Positions 17,578 to 27,421 of a DNA stretch of 64,000 bases are shown here, piece by piece. Source of the stretch: Tritrichomonas musculus (Eukaryota; Parabasalia; Tritrichomonadida; Tritrichomonadidae); contig JAPFFF010000001.1 in assembly GCA_039105265.1 (NCBI GenBank), positions 7,688,001 through 7,752,000 on the forward strand, read 5' to 3'. The position numbers and the translations under genes were made by a program. Under the pieces are notes generated by a model, which was not told the DNA's origin, did not search any database, and was given only the letters and a program-made list of their open reading frames with translations. How positions within the stretch are numbered: the first letter of the stretch is position 1; the number at the start of each line of letters is the position of its first letter.

Positions 17578-18301
17578 GGATGTCATATATATTTGCTTCA
17601 GTTGTTGGTTTTATTTTTAAGGTGATGAAGAGTGGAGATTTTAGTATTACTGGCTGAAACATGAAATCAACTAATCTCATCTCTAAATATTTTAATGAAT
17701 CCGTATTAACTTTTATTTTTATTGGCTTAGTCATGTCATAGTTAACTATCATTGCCTCTTGATCCATTATCATTGTGTCAATGTTTGCTATGATGCTTGG
17801 GGTATATTCTTGGTCTCCGATAGATGAATGAGTTACTACCCCTTGTAATGAAACTAAATACAACACGTTGGCAAAATCAAGTATAGGTAGATCAGGAACC
17901 TCGCACTCAACTCCATTTGGTAATATATGCCCTGGTTTAGTATTGAACAATCGAGTAATCAATTTCGCTCTATGACTTCCTTCTTTGAAAGTTACATCTT
18001 GGACTGGTTTTAGTGAAATGGTTCTATTGTTGATATTCTTGAACTCAATTACAGTCTGATTTGCATTTAGACATTTGACGAGATAGTTAAAGGAGTAAGC
18101 ATACATTTCATCGAATTCTATTTTTACTTCTCCGAGTGATGACTCAAATACTAAATAATCATCATCCGTTGTCATCAATATGTTTGCCTTGGTGTTGATA
18201 GATGAAACATAATACTTCACGTATGGGCATTTCCATGGTATATCAATATTAAGTCTTACAGTATTGTAATTACCTGTTTGGCTCTGAACCGAATACAGCA
18301 T
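17567..18301 (-). CDS. Candidate Polinton minor capsid (penton) protein
   Basis: The 244-aa protein is intact and rich in beta-strand-like segments with alternating hydrophobics (VRLNIDIPW, YLVFESSLGEVKIEFDEMY, LEMRLVDFMFQPVILKSPLFITLKI). It has no membrane segment or enzymatic motif. Its length and all-beta look fit the single jelly-roll minor capsid protein of Polintons, and it lies in a Polinton gene cluster; the assignment is inference. It is convergent with the GIY-YIG-like gene (11-bp overlap) and its start is 19 bp from the divergent frame at 18321. Confidence 0.45.
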   Translation of the reverse strand: MLYSVQSQTGNYNTVRLNIDIPWKCPYVKYYVSSINTKANILMTTDDDYLVFESSLGEVKIEFDEMYAYSFNYLVKCLNANQTVIEFKNINNRTISLKPVQDVTFKEGSHRAKLITRLFNTKPGHILPNGVECEVPDLPILDFANVLYLVSLQGVVTHSSIGDQEYTPSIIANIDTMIMDQEAMIVNYDMTKPIKIKVNTDSLKYLEMRLVDFMFQPVILKSPLFITLKIKPTTEANIYDILTK

Positions 18302-18320
18302 AATTTATTTTCAAAGAAAA

Positions 18321-19363
18321 ATGTCATTGACACTATATTCTGCAAAGAGCAAGGTGGCAACAAAACTTAAAGCAAATGGTTTCGAAATAGGTATAGGAGA
18401 AGATGAAAAAATAAATATCATTCAAGAAGATAAGCCTAATGTATATCCAAATTTCATTTTTCTGTATAATAAGAGAGAAGTAGACGCCCGAGTTGTTAAC
18501 GATCACATTGAAAATGGAGGCAGTCTTGAAGGATTCGGCAACTTTCCAATAACTGAAAAATCTATACAAATACTTGAATATCGAACCCCAATAAAGAAAA
18601 GTATATTAGAGAAATCCAACAGAGAGCTGATCAAAGAAGAATTTTGCGTTAATACGTTCAATGACATCATCGAAGGGGAATCAAAAACTTGTGAGGCCAT
18701 TCATGATATGTATAATGAATTGATGTATGCAACAGATGGTTATGAGCAAGTAGTATTAGATGAAGATAAAGGGCAATGTGATGTAATAAAGTAAGTCCAA
18801 ACTCCAACAGATGAATTCCAACACCTTCCGTTTCATAATCTAGCTAGTATGTTGAAGAATATCATTAAGAATGAAAAGAATAACCAAAATACCACAAGAA
18901 TATTTTATGATACATTTAACGAAACAAACTGGATAAAGCTTATAAATTGGACAAAACAATATCATTATAATCTTCAGGACAATACGCTCAAGACAATAGG
19001 ATACAAATATAAAAATAGTAATGTTGAAGTTAAGGCGGATCAATTGGTAGAGGGTGGCGACCCTGTGAATTTATTGATATATACATTCAAAATCAAAAAG
19101 ATAACTACGCAAATATTAAATTTTTTATGGGTACTTTCCTAGCACAATACTTGGTTGAAGTAATGATAAAGAAAGGTGTCAACTACATAAAAACAAGAAA
19201 AGATGCTGATAGTTTAAGGATAACTATTGTTGAAGATGAGGGTACATCTGAAACTATCACACTTGGAGAATACTTAAATGATGTGTACTCAAGCTTAAAC
19301 AATCTAACGCAAGCTCATAATGATTTACATGATTATGTCCTCAAAATTAAATCATGTAAATGA
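18321..19363 (+). pseudogene. Unknown Polinton gene with a stop and a frameshift
   Basis: The first frame (18321-18794, 157 codons) ends at TAA 18792-18794. The same frame stays open on the other side of that stop and contains a further 115 codons (18795-19142). Within it, around 19075, the coding sense shifts to a second frame that runs to TGA 19361-19363 (LGEYLNDVYSSLNNLTQAHN). This indicates one ancestral gene with a nonsense mutation and a frameshift. I recognise no domain; the C-terminal part looks like a coiled coil. Just after the final TGA the same frame continues into the next entry, so the two may once have been one longer gene. Confidence 0.6.
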
Positions 19364-19384
19364 TATCAAGGTGGAAGAGGAGGG

Positions 19385-20245
19385 ATGAATCACATGTTAC
19401 AAATGAGAGATCATTTAGAAAACCATATCCGAGATTTACAAAACAATCAAAATAGACTTTTCATAGATAGAGCAGTTGGATCTAATCAAGATGTATTTAC
19501 TCAAACGATTATATATCGAGATGCAATTCCTGAAATAGCAAAACAAGTCCTTGAACAAGATAAAGAGAAACAAAAAGTTGATGTACAAGATACAAGTTCG
19601 TACCGTGGAAAACATCATGATGATGATTATGTGTGGAATGTATTATGGAAAGAATGGGAAGAAATTATAGATGAGTTTGACAGACCTGAAGGATGGAGAG
19701 AAGATAGACAAGCTAGTATTCCAATAAATTATATTTGGGATTTGGTACATGGAGAATGGCTCATGATTGATAATGTCCATGATAATAAATCACCAACATG
19801 GAGGCATGAAATGGATAGTGAATACATTACATATAATCTTCCGAAGATTTATGAGATTGATGAAGATGTTTTTTTACGATGGAGTGATAGATATCAAGAG
19901 TGGGAATGGTACTCATATTATGATTACTATACAGAGAATGAATCAATTTATATTCCAAACAGGATCCGATATAATCAAGAAGCTTTTGGTCCATCTTTTT
20001 CGTGAAATATTATGGACACACAATGGCAAGAACATGGTCAAGATTTCCTAGATAATTGGAGAACTGATTCTCTTTATAACCCACCAGATAATTGTATATG
20101 GGATATTGAACACGACGAATGGGTGATAATGACGCAACATTTTGATGGGGTTAATGGATGGCGCACAATACATAGCAGTGAAATGATTGATACAGTTGAG
20201 ATCCGAAAATTCACGGGCAAAGACGGGCAATGTCACTTTTTTTAA
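19385..20245 (+). pseudogene. Trp-rich repeat protein of the Polinton, broken by a stop
   Basis: The frame runs 19385-20005 (206 codons), is interrupted by TGA 20003-20005, and stays open in the same frame to 20245. After a coiled-coil start (RDHLENHIRDLQNNQNR) it contains four or five degenerate repeats of about 45 residues. These are centred on a motif like Y/CIWD-x2-H-x-EW-x8-D-x3-GWR: YVWNVLWKEW, YIWDLVHGEW, the DRYQEWEW region, and CIWDIEHDEW. The repeats continue on both sides of the TGA, showing it to be a nonsense mutation. The last codons run into the hAT-like terminus. Function unknown. Confidence 0.6.
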
Positions 20246-20337
20246 GAACGGGCAAGTACGGGTAAACACGGGCACGGGCACTGTCCGTGGCCCGTCATTT
20301 TTGCGGGCAATTTGCCCGTGCCCGTCCATCATCCCTG
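20213..20337. mobile_element. hAT-like transposon terminus, solo
   Basis: A G+C-rich island in AT-rich DNA with about ten copies of ACGGGCA/TGCCCGT in both orientations. It ends at 20333-20337 with CCCTG, which is CAGGG on the minus strand (CAGGGATGATGG...), the classic hAT terminal sequence. Clustered subterminal GCCCGT repeats next to a CAGGG end are typical of hAT transposase-binding regions. No opposite end was found to the left and no transposase is present, so this is a solo or truncated end joined to Polinton sequence. Confidence 0.65.
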
Positions 20338-20367
20338 AAAGTACCATTGTACATACAATGGTACTTT
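20338..20367. repeat. Perfect 14-bp hairpin next to the hAT end
   Basis: AAAGTACCATTGTA at 20338-20351, a 2-bp spacer and its exact reverse complement at 20354-20367. It abuts the hAT-like terminus exactly. It could be a palindromic target, a transposon footprint or an independent small palindrome. Confidence 0.9.
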
Positions 20368-20580
20368 TTGATCGTTAGGTTGTATACCATGGTTTGTACA
20401 AAAAGTAAAGGTTAGTCCCCAGAGAGTTATCATTTTTGCCTGGATTTTTATACGAAGTGTAAAAATCATGACAAATTTATAGTATTTCACTAAATTTCAT
20501 AAAATAAAAATAATAAACTATTGAAAAAAATTGAATTAATTTTAATAAATTGGCCTTAACTATATAATCATTTCACCATA
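20368..20580. other. Short spacer with the Tubby-like gene promoter
   Basis: AT-rich spacer. TCATTT and TCACCA boxes at about 20568-20577 lie 5-14 bp before the ATG of the Tubby-like gene and fit the initiator consensus. Confidence 0.5.
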
Positions 20581-21159
20581 ATGAATGAAAATCAAGTAAT
20601 ACTTATCTTTAAAAAAAATTCGAAATCAAAGAATCAACGATTTTATTTATATTCTGCTGATGAAGAATCTCTCATTTTTGTTGCAGAAAAACAACCTGAT
20701 CATGAATGGATTATATCTCAAGATTCAGTTAACTTGAATAAAACAAATGACTATTTTGTTGGCATTCTAATGAAAGCAAAACAAAATCAATCGAAAAATA
20801 TATCTCCTTCATTATCGAATACATATATTGGCATTATAAATAATCAAGAAATTGTAAGAGTTAGAAAAATCGATAATTATTTACAAAATTATAATATAAG
20901 CTTTCTAAATGATCAGAACAATTTTGGAAACGATAAGAATAAAGTTGATAGCAATTTTATCGAATGTCTTACTCAATTAAATCAAGAATCATACTTCACT
21001 CAATCGTTTAGTTTTAAATATGACGATAAAATTTGTTTATCTCTTGAATTTGGTGAAAAAAATGAATACGTTATAAAATATTCCGAACCGATCAATTGCT
21101 TTAAGGCTTTTTGCTCCGCAATTTCAATCATATTAATTTCAATGAAGCAGAATAAATAA
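20581..21159 (+). CDS. Tubby-like C-terminal domain protein
   Basis: The 192-aa protein is almost entirely a compact Tubby C-terminal domain. It has an N-terminal strand pattern FYLYSADEESLIFVAEKQ with EWIISQDSVNL (family: YYLYLE...FLLAARKR...NYVISxD), TYIGIINNQEIVRV (family: YVGKLRSNFLG), and the C-terminal signature FGEKNEYVIKYSEPINCFKA followed by FCSAISIIL (family: FTMDYxxPLSALQAFAIALS). Tubby domains bind phosphoinositides and act at membranes or in transcription. The N-terminal region of animal TUB is absent and the domain is shorter than the usual ~250 residues. No lesions. Confidence 0.75.
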   Translation: MNENQVILIFKKNSKSKNQRFYLYSADEESLIFVAEKQPDHEWIISQDSVNLNKTNDYFVGILMKAKQNQSKNISPSLSNTYIGIINNQEIVRVRKIDNYLQNYNISFLNDQNNFGNDKNKVDSNFIECLTQLNQESYFTQSFSFKYDDKICLSLEFGEKNEYVIKYSEPINCFKAFCSAISIILISMKQNK

Positions 21160-23268
21160 TTTTTTTAATGTAATTAAAACAACATTTTATTATTAATTCA
21201 TCAGCTTCATTTCAATATTATCTCAAATTATGAAACAATTCATATAATAAATCCGCCATGAATTTTCTGTTTTAATTCATAATTGAGGGGCATATTTTGC
21301 AGTTTTAAATAACTAATTCGTTTTTATATAGTGTTTCAATTCAAGTACCATTATTGATATCGCAATTAGAATTATTGTCGACATTAAACAAATTAAATCA
21401 ATAATATTTTTGATTCAAATAACGTTTTTTATCCATATGGAAATATCAAAACAGTTTACAAATTTTATTAATTTAATCTTAACCATTCTATACCACAACT
21501 TATATCTCAACAAACTCAGCTAATTTAGTATTTATAGATTATTTAATTCATTTTATTTCATTTCATAAGTTCAAAATTTGAGAAGAATTTTTTTGAATGA
21601 AAATTTTTTTTAATTGAAATGAAATTAAGAGTAGCTGAAACGAAAATTTTTGGACTAGGCCTCTCAAAAAGTGGACTGTCAAATTGATTTTTCTCATTGA
21701 TGAAAAGGTTTTATGATTTTATAATAATATAATATAAAACTTTATTTTAAACATTTGCACTTTTTAAATAAAAGATTAAAATTATTGGAAAAATTGAATA
21801 ATTTCACGATGCTAAAAATGTGCATGCGATCATCCATTATTTGATATAAATATAATATTAATTACAAATAAATAAATTTCAAATATATGAAAATAATTCC
21901 TTGGTAGCGTTAAGCATAATTTTAATTTTATTCTTGAAAAAATGAGAAAAATTTTGTAACAAAACAAAACATAGAATTCTTTTTTTAAGTTTTCTTTTTG
22001 AATTGGATTTGAATTATTAAATGAAAGATTTCCAACCTAGTGAATCTGCAAGTTCTTAATTATCCCATGAATCCAGCTTTAAACCCAAAGAAATCCAAAA
22101 ATAATCAATCCAAATTCATATTATAATTATCTATAAAATTTGAATTAATATCATGATTAATCATTTTTCCATATATTAAAATATTTTTCAGTCTATTATA
22201 AAAAGGATCAATTCATTGGAACCTTGCTTTTAATAATAATAATAAAAAAAAAATACTAATAACCAACAAAAAAGTTTACAATTTATAATTATTTAGCATG
22301 CACTTATCAATAAACAACTCATTGCAACATATATTTTATTATTTGCTTTCCGAAATAATAAATACAACTGATAAAAATGTTAGAAAAAAATAGAATTTTC
22401 ATAAAGTGGAGGTCTAGATATAGCAACCTCTCAATCTCATTCAATTTTCCAAACTTATTGAATGCAAACGATAATGTTATTTTTATAGAAATTTTTAGAT
22501 TCTGATGTTTATTTTTTATACAATCAATTTATTGAATAAGTATATCTTTGAAAATAGTATATTAATAAATCAAATTTATTTTAATATTGTTTTATAAATA
22601 TATTTTTATTCCATTTAAATGATTTAAGATTAATTGAATCTAATTTGATATTAAATTTTATTTTTTAAAATAATTATCCAACGAATTTAATTGAAAAATT
22701 GAAATAAATTGAGTCTTCAGAAAATCGAACACCACTTTTTCAGGGAAAATTTAAAAGAGCCCTCAAATATTCTATATATCTTGACTGTTCAACTCAAATA
22801 TATATTCGTCCAATTCAAATATTGAAGGCTATTTTAAAAAGTTGCTAGGTTTAGTGGAGGTCGATTCAAAAAATAATTATTTTCAAGGGAAAACGATAAT
22901 AAAAATTTATTTTGAGAAAAAAATATTTGAAAAAAAAATTTTTTTCTTAAAATTATATTTTCTGAAAAAATATTCAATTTTTTCTTAACTTGATCGTCTA
23001 CCCCTATTTTATTGAATGAGACCCCTATTTTTTTGGGGCACTTTATCACATTTTTTTTTTTTTTTAAACGATCATGTTTTGAATTCGTTGAAGCTACTCT
23101 TAATTTTTCAATGAAAAAAAATTATAATGTGCTTTCATTTTATCCATACCATTTCAATAGACCCATAGCACTAAATTTAATTTGTGTTATTTTTCATACA
23201 ATTTAATTATTTTATTAAATATTTAATAATAAATTATATAAAAATTATTATTGTACATTCGTTTTACT
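21160..23268. other. Intergenic repeats, no gene supported
   Basis: About 2.1 kb of AT-rich DNA without a credible reading frame. A stretch near 21603-21650 containing ATTAAGAGTAGCT is repeated in inverse near 23085-23125, so 1.5 kb between them may be an old element. The right flank (23119-23190) contains a further old repeat shared inversely with 23868-23913 and its continuation after 24449. Confidence 0.5.
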
Positions 23269-23745
23269 TAGACTTGTTATTCTCCGATTCTCTAGATCGA
23301 TAATTGATTGACTTTTTGATATCGATACATAAATATGCACTGATTCTCGAGATCGATTTCAGAGATCGAGAATTTTTTTTCTCAGCTTTTGATATCAGAA
23401 TTTTCAATTAAACTTTTTGATAAAAATATGATCGTAATTTAATCTCAAATATTTCATAAAAAAGAATGTATTTTTTGATTTTAATCTTAGAATAAACATC
23501 AATGCATTATATTATTTATTTTTAAATATTTTAAAATCACAAATACCAATTATAAAAAAAGATAAATATGTTTGAGATCTCGGGATCTCGGTAATTGATA
23601 TCAAGTTTACAATTATTTTTATATCACATTTCATATCTGATATCTTGATATTCGATAATCTCGGTATCAGATTTTTAAACTGATAATCGAGTATTAGATG
23701 AAAAAAGTGACGTTTTTGATATCGATTCTCAAAATAACAAGTCTA
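23269..23745. mobile_element. MITE-like element 1 (477 bp, hAT-type)
   Basis: Perfect 13-bp terminal inverted repeats, TAGACTTGTTATT at 23269-23281 and its complement at 23733-23745. They are flanked by an exact 8-bp target-site duplication, GTTTTACT (23261-23268 and 23746-23753). Inside, many subterminal GATATC/GATCTCG/TCTCGAGATCGA motifs occur in both orientations. It has no coding capacity. The 8-bp duplication with short TIRs and subterminal repeats points to a non-autonomous hAT-superfamily element. Confidence 0.9.
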
Positions 23746-23913
23746 GTTTTACTTTATTGATTTGGAGATATTTGTAAAATAGTGAAAATTTCTGATAAAA
23801 ATATTTCTGATCATATTTGGTTTTCTTTTTTGTAAAAAACGATCAAACTATGGCCAATTTATGCTAGATTGACCTGCTCTTGATCTACTGAAATGCTATG
23901 GATCTATTGAAAG
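23746..23913. other. Spacer between the two MITE-like elements
   Basis: It holds the 8-bp target duplication of element 1 (23746-23753) and of element 2 (ATTGAAAG, 23906-23913). The segment from about 23868 belongs to an older repeat (GCTATGGATCTATTGAAAG) that element 2 interrupts. Confidence 0.6.
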
Positions 23914-24441
23914 CTAGGCTTTTGTGTCCAAACGAGTTTGTATTCAAAAAGTATCCAATGGATACTCATTTTTGTTCGTTATTTTTTGAGAGAATTTGAG
24001 GATCCAAAATCGCCAAAATGGACACTTTAATTCAATCTTGGATACACCTTTCAATTTTCATTGATTATTTTGAATGTATATTTCGTTTGACCAATTATAT
24101 CGCTCCAAATTTACATTGAATTTTATTTTTTATTTCAAATGTTGATCTTCTTGGTCAAAATCATTCTTAGTGAATTTTGAAAAGTTTATAATTCATATTT
24201 GAGAGGTTTTTTAAAAATTAAGAATAGTAGGTGCTTAAGACATTTATTATTGCTTTTTTTCTGATATTAATGAATTTATTAAAGTAAAAATAAAGTATCC
24301 AATAAAATATTATTTGGATACTTCAACACAAATCTTTGAATAAAATACTAAATAAAAAAGCAGTTTTATGTCCACAAAAAGTGACAGCTTTTTACAAAAA
24401 GTCGAAAATGGACACTCAATTCACTGGATACAAAAGCCTAG
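23914..24441. mobile_element. MITE-like element 2 (528 bp, hAT-type)
   Basis: 17-bp terminal inverted repeats with one mismatch (CTAGGCTTTTGTGTCCA left, CTAGGCTTTTGTATCCA right when read inversely). They are flanked by an exact 8-bp target duplication, ATTGAAAG (23906-23913 and 24442-24449). About ten TGGATAC/TGGACAC motifs in both orientations cluster near both ends, as expected for transposase-binding sites. It has no reading frame of note. Being unrelated in sequence to element 1, it belongs to a second non-autonomous hAT-like family. Confidence 0.92.
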
Positions 24442-24449
24442 ATTGAAAG

Positions 24450-24883
24450 CACGTTAAATTAAAATTGCATGTGTAATGATTTACGAAATTCTTCTCAAAG
24501 ATAAAAGAAAATCTAGTTTTGACGAATCAAATAAAAATAGTAATATTTAAATAAAATAATATTAAAATATTAAAAATAAAACGCTGGCCAATTCCAAACT
24601 GAGAACAAATTAACTATGATAATTGTTTTTCTGACCATATAGCACCAGAATTTTACTTTTTTTTTTTTTTGGTATGCGCCAGTCCAAACATCTTGAAACT
24701 TTGTGATTTAATTTACCATATATATATATAAGAATTTACATTATAATTTTTGAACTGATTTAAAAAAAAAATTTTCTCACCCACTTCTTATTTTTCCGGT
24801 TTTCAACCAAAAAATTTCCACATTTATTCAAAAAATTTTCCACAAAATTTTAAATATTTCGTTACTTCATTTATTTTTTTTAG
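24450..24883. other. Spacer upstream of the 845-aa gene
   Basis: It begins with the rest of the older repeat split by element 2 (GCACGTTAAATTAAAATTG). A T13 run lies near 24658-24670. A TTCATTTA initiator-like box at about 24867 precedes the ATG at 24884. Confidence 0.5.
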
Positions 24884-27421
24884 TTGATGTCTATTATTAA
24901 TGATTTTTTAAAACCATTCTTTATCGGGGATCATTCTTTTTCGTCTTTGATTTTACTCAAACAACAACTGAATAATTTACCTGTTAATGATGGCAAGAAA
25001 GTAAAGAAACAATTAAAAAAATTATTAAATTTCATCAACGTGGACGATGATTATAATTTTGTTCTGCCAACAGATCATCAAAATAAGATTACAATTGATA
25101 CATTTAACGATATACTAATTCTTAGAGGCTTGATCAATGAAAATAATGTAGATAACGAAAAAGCGATATCTTTAATCAAATCATCTGACAGAAATTTTAG
25201 AGATCAGACTTTTCTTGTTGATCCATGCAGGTTTTTAGCTCTAGATAAAAAGATGAACCAAGTACAATACAGTCAATACTTACAAAAAGATTGCCATCAA
25301 GACTTCATTTCCACATGCGATGTCAAAAAACAATTTCTTCATCCTATTTGCATATACAATCATTTCATAAATATTCCAAATTTTAGTTTCATGAGCTATT
25401 GTGAAGATATAAATGATCCAAAAATTAATTTTAATCATTCAATTTCTTGGATAATAAAGCTATTTCTCTATGGATCCATAAATGATTGCAAAATTGAAGG
25501 GAAAACCTCTGATTACATAGACAACTTTATTTACTTTTTAGAAAAAGGAATCGAAATTAATGATCCTGTTTTTTTAGTAATGGTTCAATCATCAACAGAA
25601 CTATATCATTATTTATACGACCATTTATTCTCAGAATATTGTAAAAAAGAATATTCAAAAAGACTCATTGAAACTTTTGAATTTGTAGATTTCTTAATAA
25701 AGGATCCAAAATTCATACATCTATATAAAAATAATCCTGAATTCGGCCAAGGTTTTCGAAATAAATTCCCTTATCCATATGAAACCGTCAGGTATTTACT
25801 GAAAGAAAATGATTTCTCCATATCTGATATATATGAGTTTTCTAAACAATTCAAACCAATTCCAGAAATAGAGGAAGCAATTCTCCCATGTGAAGAATGG
25901 CGAAGAAGGCATATTGATGAATTAGCGAACCAGAACATTTATGATTTAATTCGCTCAAAACTATTTCACCAAAATAATGACCTTAACGATCAATTTGGTG
26001 AATATTTATTAAATGCGAAAGTTTCACTTCTTTCAAGGCAAGTTTATATTCTCTTCAAAGCATGCCAAACAGGAGATAAAGACATCATTCAAAAAGAAAT
26101 TGATATCTTAATGCACTTGATCAATCCATGGAACAATGACGATAGAGTATTCAAATTTTATATGAACAATTTTATAAATACAAAAAATACTTTTGACTCG
26201 TTAGAATCATTTAATTCCAGAATAAAAGAAAGCTGTGGCTCATTAAATCAAATGATGAACCGATGCAAGCCGTTTTACGTCGTTGATACTGAAGATCGTG
26301 TTGATGATATTGATGTCATAAGAACTTACGTTGTATATGAAAAAATTGATATAAGATCGTTCTTAATTGAACGTTTACTCTTACAAAATGCTACTTTCCT
26401 CTTAGCATCTGACACCAAGGAAGAATTATATTATCCCAAATTATTTGATTTCTTCATCAATCTTCCATTTGTTCACAAAACGGAAGATTTATACATTCTT
26501 GCCTCATTTGCGAACGAGATAGTCGATCTATTCCGAGATCAGCTCAATCTCACCTATCTATATCTATCAACATGTGAAAACTGCACTGACTTGTTAAATG
26601 AAAAACGATTTCCATTAATAAAGAAGGTCAATGAAACGTTCGATAGCAACGGTTATTTATCATCCCTTCAGAAAGCTCTACAGAGTGCTGATGATTATGG
26701 CCATGGATTGAATGCCTCAGAAAAATTGAAGGCTTATGTGAACAGACTCATTGAAATCAACAACAAAACAATTTTAGAGAGGAAGTATCATCCTTTCAGA
26801 TCACATTTCAGACTCATTTTGAAGAGGAATGTTCACTCAAATATGTCACTCTCAAACACTATCGTTCCGGCCCTCTCGCACCTCGATCAGTCCACGCTAG
26901 ACAGCCAGAGGCTGATCGATGCCTTCTACCTTCTTACGAAGGCCAACGAGAAGGACAAGGCCACTTCGAAGATCATCATTGACATGAGATCTACAATGAA
27001 TTCGTTGCTGCCTATCGTTTTCAATTTTAAGTCGTCTGAAACTTTCAATTTCGCGAGAACGATCTTCACTTTCATCACTCCAATACCCGACAGCCAGGAC
27101 TTCCTCGAGTTCAACAAGGAGAAGGTCCTATCGTCATTGTATGGCGAATTGAAAGACCATTTAAAAAGTCATCCTGACTCGTATCGGACTCAAATTTGGA
27201 AACTGATTAAAAAAGTGGACCCTTCATCGAAGACAGCTGATGGCGGAAACGCATTGAATGCACTGCTGCCTTTGTTTGAGGTTTTCGATGATGAAAATAT
27301 GGAGGAACATCACTTTTTCAATTTGAATGAACCGCCTGAAAAAGTTGATGGAATTGAAGCTGCTTCATTTTTCTTGAGAAACTATATGCTACCTTCACTT
27401 TTTGATACTATAGATGAATAA
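24884..27421 (+). CDS. Unknown 845-aa helical protein
   Basis: A long intact frame with a full-length, non-repetitive, mostly alpha-helical sequence rich in Asn, Asp, Phe and Leu. I see no signal peptide, membrane span, zinc ligands or nucleotide-binding loop. The composition suggests a helical-repeat scaffold, but no repeat period is evident. Codon use changes abruptly at about 26866-27120 (residues about 660-745), where third positions become G/C-rich, then returns to AT-rich. The alternative Met at codon 2 is equally possible as start. Function not recognised. Confidence 0.75.
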   Translation: MMSIINDFLKPFFIGDHSFSSLILLKQQLNNLPVNDGKKVKKQLKKLLNFINVDDDYNFVLPTDHQNKITIDTFNDILILRGLINENNVDNEKAISLIKSSDRNFRDQTFLVDPCRFLALDKKMNQVQYSQYLQKDCHQDFISTCDVKKQFLHPICIYNHFINIPNFSFMSYCEDINDPKINFNHSISWIIKLFLYGSINDCKIEGKTSDYIDNFIYFLEKGIEINDPVFLVMVQSSTELYHYLYDHLFSEYCKKEYSKRLIETFEFVDFLIKDPKFIHLYKNNPEFGQGFRNKFPYPYETVRYLLKENDFSISDIYEFSKQFKPIPEIEEAILPCEEWRRRHIDELANQNIYDLIRSKLFHQNNDLNDQFGEYLLNAKVSLLSRQVYILFKACQTGDKDIIQKEIDILMHLINPWNNDDRVFKFYMNNFINTKNTFDSLESFNSRIKESCGSLNQMMNRCKPFYVVDTEDRVDDIDVIRTYVVYEKIDIRSFLIERLLLQNATFLLASDTKEELYYPKLFDFFINLPFVHKTEDLYILASFANEIVDLFRDQLNLTYLYLSTCENCTDLLNEKRFPLIKKVNETFDSNGYLSSLQKALQSADDYGHGLNASEKLKAYVNRLIEINNKTILERKYHPFRSHFRLILKRNVHSNMSLSNTIVPALSHLDQSTLDSQRLIDAFYLLTKANEKDKATSKIIIDMRSTMNSLLPIVFNFKSSETFNFARTIFTFITPIPDSQDFLEFNKEKVLSSLYGELKDHLKSHPDSYRTQIWKLIKKVDPSSKTADGGNALNALLPLFEVFDDENMEEHHFFNLNEPPEKVDGIEAASFFLRNYMLPSLFDTIDE

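Larger units (their letters stand above)
13504..20212. mobile_element. Decayed Polinton/Maverick element
   Basis: A cluster of genes typical of Polintons: protein-primed DNA polymerase B (three fragments, minus strand), a GIY-YIG/T5orf172-like gene, a candidate minor capsid protein and several unknown plus-strand frames. No integrase, packaging ATPase, protease or major capsid gene is recognisable, and no terminal inverted repeats were found. Most reading frames carry stops, frameshifts or deletions and a mariner has inserted in the polymerase, so the copy is dead. Its right side ends at or near the hAT-like terminus at 20213. The exact limits are uncertain. Confidence 0.75.
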
